Assembly: GCA_016789955.1 (NCBI GenBank)
Contig: JAEUPB010000018.1
Span: 1 to 64,000 of the forward strand
DNA: 64,000 nt
DNA from: Rubrivivax sp.
GTDB lineage: Bacteria > Pseudomonadota > Gammaproteobacteria > Burkholderiales > Burkholderiaceae_C
Direction of reading: 5' to 3'
Under the pieces are notes generated by a model. That model was not told the DNA's origin, ran no database searches, and was given only the letters and a program-made list of their open reading frames with translations. Below are positions 19,309 through 28,383 of the stretch, in pieces. The position numbers were made by a program, and so were the translations under genes. Position 1 is the first letter of the stretch. Every line of letters begins with the position of its first letter.

Positions 19309-22096
19309 CGGACGTCAGCGCGAGGCGCAGCGCCGCCGACTGCGACAGCGCCCGCCCGGCCAGCATCAGGGCCTCGGCCCGTGCACCGCCGAGCCGCCGC
19401 CGCAGCATGCGCCGGGCGCGCTTGACCTCGCGCGCCTCGATGCGGTTCAGGCGGGGGAACAGCCGCTCCCAGTGCAGCACCGCGTAGCCCTGCAGTCGCG
19501 CGGCCGCTTCGGTATCTGCGTCGCTGCCGTGCAGCAGCGCCTCGGGCAGGTGCAGCAGGCCATGCGCGATGCCCTGCATCAGCTCCTGCTCCGCGGCGAT
19601 GCGCAGCGACGTGCGAAAGGCCTCCACCGCCTCGGCGAACCGTCGCAGCCCTGTCAGCACCCGGCCATGCTGCCGCGTCGTGTGCATCAGCCCGGTGGCG
19701 TCGCCGGCCTCGCGCATTTCCGAGAGCACGTCACGGAAGCCGGCCAGCATCTCCTCGATCTGGCCCCGCCCGGCCCGCAGCAGCAGGAGGTTGACGCGCG
19801 AGACGCGCGCCATGTCGCGCTGCCCGATGCGCTCGAACAGGACCTGCGCACGTGCCGCCAGCGTCTCGGCCTGCGCGAAGTCCAGGCGCAGGTTGCAGGC
19901 GATCAGCGTGCGCACGCGCAGCACGATGGCCAGCGCGCCGGGCGCGTCGGCGGCCTCGGCGCAGCGCTCGGCCTCGTCGAACCGGGTCTCGAAGTCGGCG
20001 TCGTAGCGGCCGTCGAAGTAGGCCGCCCAGGCCCAGCGCGCCAGTGCCAGGCTGCGCCGACGCAGATCCGGCGCCGTCTCGATGGCGAGCTGGGCCTGCC
20101 GCACGGCCTCGGACGAATGCCCCGCGTTGCCTTGTGCGCAGGACAGGAACTCGTGGCCGTCGCTGCGCAACGCGGCGGGGATCCCTGCGGCGGACAACGC
20201 CTCTTCCAGCGAGGGCAGGATGGACGGCGGAATGTCCGCGTGATCCCAGTGCGGCCGGCGCGCCAGCGCCAGCTGCAGCGACTCGCGGCCCTCGCCGTCC
20301 GCGATGCCGCCGGCGATGGCGGCGTGCACGAGGGCGCCGTGGTCCGCTGCGCCCGGGGCGTCGGGGTCCGCCCCGCGCGGCACCTGTTCGATCAGCCAGC
20401 GTCGCACCCGTCCCCGGGCCGCGCGAGCCTCGGCCGGGGGCTGCTGCTCGATGGCGAACTCGCGGACGGGCTGCAGGAGGGTCCAGCGTGTGGCCTGCCG
20501 TGCGTCGGTCGTGCGGCGGACCAGCGAAAGGTCGTGCAGCGCCGCGAGGTGGCGCAGGACCTCGGCCTCGCCCAGGCCCGCCGCGGCCGCGATCACGCCC
20601 AGCGGTGCCGGTACGCCGAACGTCGACAGCGCCTGCATCACGCCGCGCTGGGCCGGCGTGAGCAGCGTCCAGCTCCACCCCACCACGTGTCGCATCGATG
20701 CGTGTCGCGCCTGGGAGCCCGACGCGGGCGGTGCGTTCCGCGCCAGCAGGTCGAGCGCCGCCGAGCGCCTGCCGCTCAGGTGCTCGAGCAGCTCGGCGGG
20801 GGACAGGCTGCGCAACCGCGAGGCCGCCAGCTCGATGGCCAACGGCATGCCGCTGAGCAGCCGCACGATGCCGGCCACGGCCTCGCGATTGGACGCCTCG
20901 AGAGTGAACGCGTCGACGACGGCGCGGGCCCGGTCGACGAACAGCGCCACCGCCGGGCTGTCGGCGGCCTCGGCCGGAGGCGCGGCGGCCGGAGGCAACG
21001 GCAGCCCGTGCAGTTCGAAGGCCCGCTCGCCATCGACACCCAGCAGGCGCCGCGACGTCACCATGAGGTGCAGCCGCGGCAGCGCCGCCAGCAACTCGGT
21101 GAGTGCCGAGTCGGCCTGCGCATCCAGTTGCTCGGCGTTGTCCAGCACCAGCAGCGCCGCGCGGCCGCTGAGTGCGGCGTGCACGCGCGCTGCGGCATCG
21201 GCGCCTGCAGTGGCCCCGAGGGCGGTGGCCACGGCCTCCAGAGTCTGCTCGGCCGTGGTGCAGGCCAGCAGGGGCACGAAGACCACCACCTCGAACGGGG
21301 CGTCGGGCGCGCTGCCCATGGCTGCAGCCGCGCGCGCGGCCAGCCGCGTCTTGCCGCTGCCGCCGGGGCCGTGCACGGTGACGAGGCGCTCGACCTGCGC
21401 GCGGTCCTGCAGCCGCGCGGCAATGTCCTCCAGGCCGAAGGCGCGCGTCAGGTAGCTGGGCAGGCCCCTGGGCGCCTGGGACGGGGCCCAGTCGGCGGGG
21501 GCGTGTCCGGTGCCGAGGAGCGGCCGTGCCGACGGGATGGGTTCGGCGGCCAGCCGATCGTGCAGCCCGGCCAGCCTTTCGCGTTCGGCGATGACCCAGT
21601 CGTCGTAGTGACCCGGCATCAGCGCACCCTGGTAGGCGGCGCGGGCGGCGGCGGCGTCGCCGCGCCGCACGTGGCGCTCGAAGTCCACCGCATCGCAGGT
21701 CAGCGCGCCGGGCCGCACCCGGATGGCGATGCGGTCGGTCAGCAGCACCGGTGGATCGCCGTCGCGCTCGAGCAGGCCCTTCAGCGTGGACAGGGTCTGT
21801 CGCAGGCGGTTGCGACCGATGTCGGGCGCAACGCCCGGCCAGAGCAACTCGACCAGCTCCTCGCGGGCATGCGACCGGTGCGGCGCCAGCGCCAGCTGCG
21901 CCAGCAGCGCGGCCACCGCCCGCGTGGGCCAGCGCACGATGCGCCGGGTCGCGGCATCGGGGTCCCCGATCGGCTCGGCATCGACGGCACCGAGCAGCCG
22001 CACGCGCCAGCCGGCACGTGCAGCCTCCTGCGCATGTGCGCCGTCGCGGGCCTCGGCTGCCTCCATCGAGGGCGCAGCATAGCCGCCACCGCCCAT
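19295..22096 (-). CDS. SARP/AfsR-like transcriptional regulator with NTPase and TPR-like region (copy 1)
   Basis: A 933-residue paralogue of the next gene, with the same order: winged helix (~40-130; WPTRAVAALLAQLAL, AREELVELLWPGVAPD), short BTAD-like part (YQGALMPGHYDDWVIAERERL), ATPase with Walker A GPGGSGKTR (~235) and Walker B LLVLDNAEQLD, then helical repeats. The two copies are alike over their whole length, so they come from a tandem duplication that has since diverged. ATG at 22096 or 22066 are both possible; neither has a good ribosome binding site. It lies 105 bases downstream of the PEP-CTERM gene on the same strand, suggesting joint control. Confidence 0.82.
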   Translation of the reverse strand: MGGGGYAAPSMEAAEARDGAHAQEAARAGWRVRLLGAVDAEPIGDPDAATRRIVRWPTRAVAALLAQLALAPHRSHAREELVELLWPGVAPDIGRNRLRQTLSTLKGLLERDGDPPVLLTDRIAIRVRPGALTCDAVDFERHVRRGDAAAARAAYQGALMPGHYDDWVIAERERLAGLHDRLAAEPIPSARPLLGTGHAPADWAPSQAPRGLPSYLTRAFGLEDIAARLQDRAQVERLVTVHGPGGSGKTRLAARAAAAMGSAPDAPFEVVVFVPLLACTTAEQTLEAVATALGATAGADAAARVHAALSGRAALLVLDNAEQLDAQADSALTELLAALPRLHLMVTSRRLLGVDGERAFELHGLPLPPAAAPPAEAADSPAVALFVDRARAVVDAFTLEASNREAVAGIVRLLSGMPLAIELAASRLRSLSPAELLEHLSGRRSAALDLLARNAPPASGSQARHASMRHVVGWSWTLLTPAQRGVMQALSTFGVPAPLGVIAAAAGLGEAEVLRHLAALHDLSLVRRTTDARQATRWTLLQPVREFAIEQQPPAEARAARGRVRRWLIEQVPRGADPDAPGAADHGALVHAAIAGGIADGEGRESLQLALARRPHWDHADIPPSILPSLEEALSAAGIPAALRSDGHEFLSCAQGNAGHSSEAVRQAQLAIETAPDLRRRSLALARWAWAAYFDGRYDADFETRFDEAERCAEAADAPGALAIVLRVRTLIACNLRLDFAQAETLAARAQVLFERIGQRDMARVSRVNLLLLRAGRGQIEEMLAGFRDVLSEMREAGDATGLMHTTRQHGRVLTGLRRFAEAVEAFRTSLRIAAEQELMQGIAHGLLHLPEALLHGSDADTEAAARLQGYAVLHWERLFPRLNRIEAREVKRARRMLRRRLGGARAEALMLAGRALSQSAALRLALTSGGPA

Positions 22097-22166
22097 TCCG
22101 GGCGTGGCGCCAGGTCGCAGCCGCCCCCGCGTCTCGGTGGCGGCTTCGCCCGAGTGTGCAACCTTG

Positions 22167-22192
22167 CTCGCTGCGCGGGCGGCCGCAGCGAG
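22167..22192 (-). terminator. Hairpin after the PEP-CTERM gene
   Basis: A perfect 9-bp stem (CTCGCTGCG / CGCAGCGAG) with an 8-base loop starts about 10 bases beyond the stop of the PEP-CTERM gene. It is followed on the minus strand by CAAGGTTGC, not a T tract, so it may attenuate rather than end transcription into the regulator pair. Confidence 0.4.
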
Positions 22193-22201
22193 GCGGGCCG
22201 G

Positions 22202-25200
22202 TCAGTGCGTGAGCGTGCGCTCGCGGCGCCGCCGCGCCACCAGGGCTCCCGCCGCGGCACCCAGGATCAGCACCAGCGTGCCCGGCTCCGGCACCGGGCC
22301 GCCACCGCCATCGACGACATTGGCGCGGATCAGCAGGCGGCGCACCTGTCCGAGCCCGGTCGGGTCGCTGGGGTTGATGCCCAGGCCGTTGAAGACGATC
22401 GTGTCCTCGTGCGCCCCGAGCGCGGTGAAGTTGATCGTCAGCCCGCCGATGCCCTCGCCGGCCGCCAGCGCGGTGGCGATCGGGCCCCAGCCGGTGTAGC
22501 CGAAGTCGTCGGCGCCGCTCAGGTCGAAGCTGCCGGTCAGCGCGTCGGCAGGGCCGGCGACGTCGTTGTCCAGGCCCAGCACCACCGAGAGGCCGCCGCC
22601 GAGCGTGATGGTGCCGAGGTCGAGCACGTAGTCGGTGCCGCTCTGCGTCAGCACGCCGGCCCCGGCGAGCTGGTCGAAGTCGGCGTTGGCGAGGTTGTTG
22701 ATGGTGGCCAGCACGCGCACGCCTTCGTCGGCGCCGCCGCTGGCATCGGCCATGTCGGGGTTCTGGCTCAGGTAGCCGATGGTGCCGCTGCGGTCGACGA
22801 GGCCGGCCGCCGTGGTGTTCAGCCCCACCGAGAAGGCGGCCGCCGCGCCGGCGCCCAGGCCGGTGATCGGGCTGCCGCCCTGGATCACCGGGCCGCCGAT
22901 CGTCGACAGGTCGGCGCGCAGGGTGTCGTTCAGCGCCGTCGCCGCCGCGGTGTTGGTCACCGTCACGTTGCGTGCCGCCACGGTGTCGCCCACGCGCACG
23001 GTGCCGAAGTCGACCGTGCGGCCGGTGGCGCTGCCGGTGGCCGGCGTGTAGACGCGCGACTGCACGTCGATCATGCCGGTGGGCGTGGTGGCCGCGATGT
23101 CGGGTGCGCCGGTGGTGCCCGCGCCGGTGGAGACGAACGCGAGCTGAACGCTGCCGCTGCCCGCGCCCGGCGTGGCCGTGCTCGCCAGGCCGACCCGGAT
23201 CGAGGTCGCGTCGGTGCCGCCGGCGGCGAGATTGGCGATGCTGCCGCCGTTGTGCTGCGCGTTGCCGCTGGCACCGCTGACCGTCGCCTTCAGGCCTTCG
23301 GTGTAGATGTCGGGCGAGACGTTGGTGAGCGTCACCGGACGCGAGGCGGCCACGGCGTCGCCGACGCGTGCGGCGATGGTCACCGTGCCGGTGCTGATCT
23401 GCGGTTGCGCCAGCCGGTACACCGCGCCGGCAAGGTTCACGGCCTGGCTGGGCAGACCGAGTTCGCAGGTGGTCCCGCAGCCGCCGATGTTGCTCGCATC
23501 GGAGATCCACGAGATCGTCGCGCCGCCGCCGATCGGCCCGGCCGGCGCGGCGCCGCTGACGCCGATGCTCATCGCGGTGCTGGTGGCACCGGGCAGCAGC
23601 GCGGTGATGCTGCCGGCGGTCGTCACCGGCGCGCCGGTGCCGCTGATCGTGCCCTTGAGCTGCGCCTGGTCGCCGCCCACGGCCTGGTTCAGCACGCTGA
23701 GCGACTGGCTCGTGGCGGTGCCGATGCGCAGGTTGCCCAGGTTCACCGTGACCGCCGAGGGACTGAGGATGCCGTTGGTCACCGGCTTGGCGGTGGCGAT
23801 CACGGTGGCCTCGATGTTGCCGGTGACGGCGTAGTCCTCGCCGCCGCGGGCCAGCAGGCCCAGGCCGTTGGAAACGCCCGCCACCGCGCCGGCACTGGTG
23901 TAGTTCACGCGGATCGAACCCGCCACAGAGCCCACCGCCGAGGTGTCCACCGAGACCGTCATCGCGCCCGTGCCGGTGGTGGTGCTGGTGGTGCCGCCGC
24001 GCACCCCGGCGATCGAGCCGGCACCGAGAATGCGAGTGTCGGTGGCCGAGCCGAACGCCGCGTTCAGGTCTTCGACGTAGCCGCCGGCGCCGGTGGCGAT
24101 GTTGCCGATCACCAGCGGCTGGCTGACCACCTGTCCCACCTGCACGGTGCCGAAGTTCAGCGGCGCCGTGACGATCTGTCCAGTCGCAGGCTGGTACACA
24201 TTGCCCGACACGCCCACGCCTTGCGTGCCGGCGGTGATCTCGGCCAGGCCCGGGATCGCCGCACCGGCCACGGTGCCTTGCGAGCGGTACTGCAGGTTCA
24301 CGGTGCCGCTGCGGTTGCCCGCGGCCGTGGTGTCCACGCCGACGGTGATCGCGCCGCTGCCGGTGCCGCTGGTGCCGGCCTGCCGGTTGACGATGGTGCC
24401 GCTGCCCGTGACGAAGCCGGTGACGCTGGAGACGAGCGCCTTCAGGTCCTCGACGAATCCACCCGGGCCGCTGGCGGTGTTGGTCACTGTGAGCGTGGTG
24501 CTGGCCGTGCCGCCCACGCGCTGGTTGGGCAGCGTCACCGGAGCCGTCGCGTCGCCCGTGGCCGGCACGTAGGCGCCAGCACCGGCGCCGACCACGATGT
24601 TCAGCTTCTGGTCGGGAATGTTCTCGAAGTTGCTGCGCAGGTTCAGCACCTGGCCCGTCAGCGGGGCGATGGCACCGGGCGTCGCCGTGGCGAAGGTCAC
24701 CGCGAGATCGCCGCTGGAGCCGCCGGGCGCGCCGGCGTTGTAGTTCGACGCCGTGACGCCGCTGCCCGACAGCCGCGGGTCGGTGAGGTTGCCGCCGTTC
24801 ACCGAAGTCTGGATCGCACCGCGCAGCGTGGGGCCGGTGGTGCCGGCGTTGGCCACCTGGTAGTTGAACGTGGTGGGCGTGCCCACGCGCACCGCGCCGA
24901 TGGTCAACGTGGCGCTGGTGGTGGTGCCGCCGGTGACGCTGCCGCCGGTGATGACCTGCGCCGCGTCGCCGCCAGCCACGACTTGCCCGGTGCCCGTCAC
25001 GCCGGCGCGACGGTTGAAGCTGTTGCCGCTGCCCGCGCCGATGTTGGTGTAGTCGTTCGAGATCGTCAGGTTGCCGTTGCCGACGTGGATCGCCGATCCG
25101 GCGGCGCCCATCGCGAGGCGACCTTGTGCGTTGCCGCCGTTGGCCAGGTTGATCGTGCCGCCCGGATCAGACTGCAGCGTGCCGGTGCCGCTGACGTTCA

Positions 25201-27229
25201 CGCCGAAGTTCAGCGAGCCGCTGGAGGCCCGCAGCAGCCCGTGATTGACCACTGCGGAGTCGACCAGCGAGATCGCACCACCGCTGTCGGCGTGGATGGT
25301 GCCGAGGTTGACCAGCGTCTGCGTGCCGGCGATGTTGATCTGCTGGCCGATGGTGCCGCTGTGGCCGCGCACGGTGACGTTCGCGCCGAACGTGGTGGTG
25401 CCGTTGCCGTCGAGGTCGATGCGGTTTCCGCCGCCGGTGCTGCCGAGCACGATGGCTCCGCTGCCGCTGACGGTCTGCGTGTCCTCGAAGCTGAGGATGC
25501 CGTTGCCGTTGAGGTTGATGAGGCCGTCGACCACGAGGCCATTGTTCACCCGCTCCCGGGCTCCCCCGCCCATGTCCAGCGTGCCCGTGATGCGCGTGGC
25601 GTCGAGGTAGTTGGCCCCGCTCCCGTTGGGGCGCACCGCACCCGTACCGCCCGACGCGATGGTGCCGCCGGTGACGCGCACGCCTTCCAGCGTCACGACG
25701 CCGCCGTCGCCGAGGATGGTGCCGGTGCCCGACTGCGTCACGTTGCTGCGCAGGGCCAGCGTGCCGCCGTTGCGGGCTTCCAGCGTGCCGTTGTTGGTGA
25801 CCGCCGACTGCATGATCGAGATCGTGCCGCCGGCGGCGTCGGCCGAGATCAGGCCGTTGTTCACCAGCGTCTGCGTGCCGCTGATGTTGATCTCCTGGCC
25901 GATGGTGCCGTTCTGGCCGCGCACGACGACGTTGGGGCCGAAGGTGGTGGTGCCGTTGCCATCGAGGTCGAGGCGGTTGCCGGCGCCGGTGGCGCCGAAG
26001 ACGATCGTGCCGCTGCCGCCCAGCGTGCCGTTGCCTTCGAAGCTGAGGATGCCGTTGTTGTTGATGTTGATCGTGCCGCCCGACAACGTCATGCCGTTGG
26101 CCACGCGCTCGCGGCCCCCACCGGCCAGGTCCAGCGTGCCGCTGAGCGTGACGGCGTCGAGGAAGCTCGTCGAACTGCCGCTGGCGCGCAACACGCCGCC
26201 GCCGGCGGTCGTGATCGTGCCGCCGGTGATGCGCGAGCCGTTGTGCAGCACCACGCCGGCGGTGTCGGCGTGGATCACCCCGCTGGCGGTCTGTGCCACG
26301 TCGGTGTTGAGCACCAGCGTGCCGCTGTTGCGCGCTTCGAGGATGCTGCGGTTGTCCACCGTCGAGCCCGTGAAGGAGATCGTGCCGCCGCTGGTGTCGG
26401 CGGAGATCAGCCCGAGGTTCTGCAGCACCTGGGTGCCGCCGATGTTGATCTCCTGGCCGATGGTGCCGCTGTGGCCGCGGATCGTGCTGCCGGCGGCCAG
26501 CGTGGTGGTGCCCGTGCCGTCGAGGTCGAAGCGATTGCCCCCGCCGGTGCTGCCGAAGACGAAGGTGCCGTTGCCGGCGATCGTCTGCGTGCCTTCGAAG
26601 CTGAGGATGCTGTTGCCGTTGATGGTGACCACGCCGGTGCCGCCGAGCGTGATGCCGCCGGTCACGCGCTGGCGGCTGCCGGGGTTGCTCGACATGTCCA
26701 TCAGCCCGTTGAGCGTGACGCCCGACAGGAAGTTGGCGCTGCTGTTGAACACCGTCAATGCGCCCGTGCCGCTCGTGCCGATGGTGCCGCCGGCGATCGT
26801 GCCGCCGAACTGATTCAGCGAGCTGCCGTTGCCGATCGAGATGAGGCCGCCGGTGTTGGTGATGTTGTGACCACCATTCATCTGCAGCGCCGCCGTGGAG
26901 GCGCCGCCGACGTTGATCGTGCCGGTGTTCGTCGTGCCGCCGCCGCCGGCGAGGCTGAGCAGGAAGGCGTCGAGGTTCAGCGTGCCGGCGTTGCCCAGGT
27001 TGCGGATGGCCTGCGCGGTGTCGATGGTCACCGTGCGCGTCAGCGCGATCGTGGCGTCGTCCGCCGCACCCGGCACGATGCCGCAGGACCAGTTGGCCGC
27101 CGCGCCCCAGTTGCCGCTGGTCGGCAGCCAGGTGCACGAGGCGGCGTGCGGGGTGACGGCGGGCCAGGCGGCCAGGGCCAGCGCGATGGACGTGGCGAGG
27201 GCATTGCGGCGCTGCGGTTGTCGGCTCAT
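22202..27229 (-). CDS. Giant repeat-rich PEP-CTERM surface protein
   Basis: A 1675-residue secreted protein. A signal peptide (residues ~1-30, RR near the start, core SIALALAAWPAVTPHAA) is followed by a short domain with WLPTSGNWGAAANWSCG. Three ~185-residue repeats (~147-700), rich in Gly, Thr, Asn and Ser, look like a beta-helix; each carries variants of GNR(F/L/I)DLDGxGTTT and SGTIGQ(E/Q)INI. From ~780 there are about five looser repeats of choice-of-anchor-D type (FGTVQVGQVV, FGTVRVGDTV, NLGNLRIGTA). The C-terminus is a PEP-CTERM sorting signal: VPEPGTLVLILGAAAGALVA then RRRRER. Such proteins are processed by an exosortase, which is not encoded here. Likely an exopolysaccharide-associated adhesin or matrix protein (inference). 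Confidence 0.88.
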   Translation of the reverse strand: MSRQPQRRNALATSIALALAAWPAVTPHAASCTWLPTSGNWGAAANWSCGIVPGAADDATIALTRTVTIDTAQAIRNLGNAGTLNLDAFLLSLAGGGGTTNTGTINVGGASTAALQMNGGHNITNTGGLISIGNGSSLNQFGGTIAGGTIGTSGTGALTVFNSSANFLSGVTLNGLMDMSSNPGSRQRVTGGITLGGTGVVTINGNSILSFEGTQTIAGNGTFVFGSTGGGNRFDLDGTGTTTLAAGSTIRGHSGTIGQEINIGGTQVLQNLGLISADTSGGTISFTGSTVDNRSILEARNSGTLVLNTDVAQTASGVIHADTAGVVLHNGSRITGGTITTAGGGVLRASGSSTSFLDAVTLSGTLDLAGGGRERVANGMTLSGGTININNNGILSFEGNGTLGGSGTIVFGATGAGNRLDLDGNGTTTFGPNVVVRGQNGTIGQEINISGTQTLVNNGLISADAAGGTISIMQSAVTNNGTLEARNGGTLALRSNVTQSGTGTILGDGGVVTLEGVRVTGGTIASGGTGAVRPNGSGANYLDATRITGTLDMGGGARERVNNGLVVDGLINLNGNGILSFEDTQTVSGSGAIVLGSTGGGNRIDLDGNGTTTFGANVTVRGHSGTIGQQINIAGTQTLVNLGTIHADSGGAISLVDSAVVNHGLLRASSGSLNFGVNVSGTGTLQSDPGGTINLANGGNAQGRLAMGAAGSAIHVGNGNLTISNDYTNIGAGSGNSFNRRAGVTGTGQVVAGGDAAQVITGGSVTGGTTTSATLTIGAVRVGTPTTFNYQVANAGTTGPTLRGAIQTSVNGGNLTDPRLSGSGVTASNYNAGAPGGSSGDLAVTFATATPGAIAPLTGQVLNLRSNFENIPDQKLNIVVGAGAGAYVPATGDATAPVTLPNQRVGGTASTTLTVTNTASGPGGFVEDLKALVSSVTGFVTGSGTIVNRQAGTSGTGSGAITVGVDTTAAGNRSGTVNLQYRSQGTVAGAAIPGLAEITAGTQGVGVSGNVYQPATGQIVTAPLNFGTVQVGQVVSQPLVIGNIATGAGGYVEDLNAAFGSATDTRILGAGSIAGVRGGTTSTTTGTGAMTVSVDTSAVGSVAGSIRVNYTSAGAVAGVSNGLGLLARGGEDYAVTGNIEATVIATAKPVTNGILSPSAVTVNLGNLRIGTATSQSLSVLNQAVGGDQAQLKGTISGTGAPVTTAGSITALLPGATSTAMSIGVSGAAPAGPIGGGATISWISDASNIGGCGTTCELGLPSQAVNLAGAVYRLAQPQISTGTVTIAARVGDAVAASRPVTLTNVSPDIYTEGLKATVSGASGNAQHNGGSIANLAAGGTDATSIRVGLASTATPGAGSGSVQLAFVSTGAGTTGAPDIAATTPTGMIDVQSRVYTPATGSATGRTVDFGTVRVGDTVAARNVTVTNTAAATALNDTLRADLSTIGGPVIQGGSPITGLGAGAAAAFSVGLNTTAAGLVDRSGTIGYLSQNPDMADASGGADEGVRVLATINNLANADFDQLAGAGVLTQSGTDYVLDLGTITLGGGLSVVLGLDNDVAGPADALTGSFDLSGADDFGYTGWGPIATALAAGEGIGGLTINFTALGAHEDTIVFNGLGINPSDPTGLGQVRRLLIRANVVDGGGGPVPEPGTLVLILGAAAGALVARRRRERTLTH
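25125..26791 (-). repeat. Three in-gene tandem repeats of about 555 bp
   Basis: Within the PEP-CTERM gene the string GATGTTGATCT (plus-strand reading) recurs near 25332, 25883 and 26441, and the surrounding ~555 bp is similar at DNA and protein level each time (about 185 residues per unit). Spacings of 551 and 558 bp show small indels between units. The outer limits given are approximate. Confidence 0.75.
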
Positions 27230-27274
27230 CTCCAGCTCCCTGTGGGACTCACTGGAAGTGACGATGGCAAGCCG

Positions 27275-27303
27275 CCGTCTGCTGACCGTTAACCCATCGT
27301 TAA
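27275..27303 (-). promoter_or_regulatory. 11-bp-period direct repeats, candidate SARP operator
   Basis: On the minus strand, heptamers TTAACGA, TTAACGG and CAGACGG follow each other with exactly 4-base spacers, so each starts 11 bases after the last. They lie 46-74 bases before the PEP-CTERM ATG. Known SARP regulators (ActII-ORF4, DnrI, AfsR) bind heptamer direct repeats with this period near the -35 position. A convincing -10 box was not found. Confidence 0.45.
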
Positions 27304-27377
27304 ATCGGCGCGTCCGGAGCCCCCGGAAGGCCCCCGATCCATGGGGGTCGGCCCCGCGGCCGACCCCGAACCGTGCG

Positions 27378-27938
27378 CTATTTCGGGGCGGAGGCGCCCG
27401 CAGCCGAGGGGTCGATCGTCACGCCGCGGCGCTTGAGTTCGTCGATCACCAGGCGGGCGCTCGGGTTGCCGCCATCGGCGAGCCGCTTGGTGTCGGCGGC
27501 CAGCGTGTCCAGCGCCTGCCGCAGCTGCGAGGAGCGGGCGTACGGCTGTTCGAGTTGGGTGCGCAGGCCGGCCAGCGACTGCCGGTCGCGTTCGAGCTGC
27601 CACGTGTGATAGCCCATCCAGACGAGCCAGGACGACGCCAGCAGCAGCAGCGGCCAGAACGCGCTGACGGAGCCCGCGGGCGCGGCGTCCATGTCTTCTG
27701 CCAGGTCGTCCACCGCCTCGTCTCGGGGCATGCGGCGCGGGCGATCCACGGTCTCGACGGGTGTGTCGTCGAGCGAGGAGGACGGCAGCGGCATCTGCGG
27801 GTCCAGCGGCATCGTCGGGGGGCCGGGGTCGATGGGCGCTCCGAGGGGCATCGCAGAGGAGTCGACGGCGGACGGAGCCGACCCGTCGCCAGGCCCTCCC
27901 GACATCCGCGGGGGCACGATCACGCGCTTGGTCACCAT
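27378..27938 (-). CDS. Single-pass membrane protein of unknown function (larger of a pair)
   Basis: A 186-residue protein not recognised as a named family. Residues ~1-85 are Pro/Gly/Asp-rich and probably disordered. One membrane helix ([20 protein letters not shown], ~88-107) is followed by a charged coiled-coil region and a C-terminus with [10 protein letters not shown]. The ATG at 27938 is chosen over a TTG at 27959 because AGAGGTGA lies just ahead of it. It starts four bases after the smaller gene upstream, which has a similar helix and a similar GVT-containing C-terminus, so the two look like relatives working together. Confidence 0.7.
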   Translation of the reverse strand: MVTKRVIVPPRMSGGPGDGSAPSAVDSSAMPLGAPIDPGPPTMPLDPQMPLPSSSLDDTPVETVDRPRRMPRDEAVDDLAEDMDAAPAGSVSAFWPLLLLASSWLVWMGYHTWQLERDRQSLAGLRTQLEQPYARSSQLRQALDTLAADTKRLADGGNPSARLVIDELKRRGVTIDPSAAGASAPK

Positions 27939-27942
27939 GTCG

Positions 27943-28248
27943 TCACCTCTTCGCGCCAACTGGCGGCGCAGGGGGCGGGACCTGCGAGGCCCCGGGCGCC
28001 GTGACGCCGTGCTTCTGCAGCATCGCGCGCAGCGCGTCGTCGTTCTGCCGCGCCGCGAGCTCGGACAGCGCGCGCACGATCTCGCGGTACAGCGTCTCGA
28101 GCTGCAGCGACTGCTGCACGAACTGCTGGCGCTGCGACACCTCGGCCTGCACGCCGCGGTTGTGCGTCAGCAGCGCGATGTTGGCCGCGGTGGTCACCAG
28201 ACCCAGCGCGGCCACCGCGGTGACGATCCAGAACTGGAGCTTGCTCAA
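27943..28248 (-). CDS. Small single-pass membrane protein of unknown function (smaller of a pair)
   Basis: A 101-residue protein with a TTG start. The TTG is strongly supported by GAGGAGG seven bases upstream; the ATG/GTG-like frame further upstream lacks such a site. Helix [20 protein letters not shown] (~6-25) is followed by a coiled-coil-like part ([20 protein letters not shown]) and a C-terminus with [10 protein letters not shown] and a Pro-rich tail. It shares layout and the L-x-x-x-GVT motif with the following gene. It lies 135 bases downstream of uvrA in the same direction. Confidence 0.68.
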   Translation of the reverse strand: MSKLQFWIVTAVAALGLVTTAANIALLTHNRGVQAEVSQRQQFVQQSLQLETLYREIVRALSELAARQNDDALRAMLQKHGVTAPGASQVPPPAPPVGAKR

Positions 28249-28383
28249 GGCCTGCCCTCCTCGTTCGAAAGGCGCGCACTGTATCCACTTCGGCGCCGCG
28301 CGGCACGGCCTGGGCCGCGGCTGGCCGGGCGCGATGGGCAGTTCTGCGCGCCGCCCCACGCGACTGCGGGGGTGCCGCTGCGC

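Noticed and set aside
25125..26791. CRISPR-like periodicity in the repeat region
   Set aside because: Repeats are ~555 bp, in frame and coding; no short direct repeats with unique spacers.
22202..27229. Autotransporter (type V secretion) interpretation of the giant protein
   Set aside because: Beta-helix repeats fit, but the C-terminus is a PEP-CTERM signal and no beta-barrel domain is present.
18899..27292. A plus-strand open frame of about 2800 codons opposite the regulators and PEP-CTERM gene
   Set aside because: Its protein is low-complexity Arg/Ala/Gly/His-rich sequence without motifs; the minus strand holds clear domains. High G+C makes such antisense frames common.
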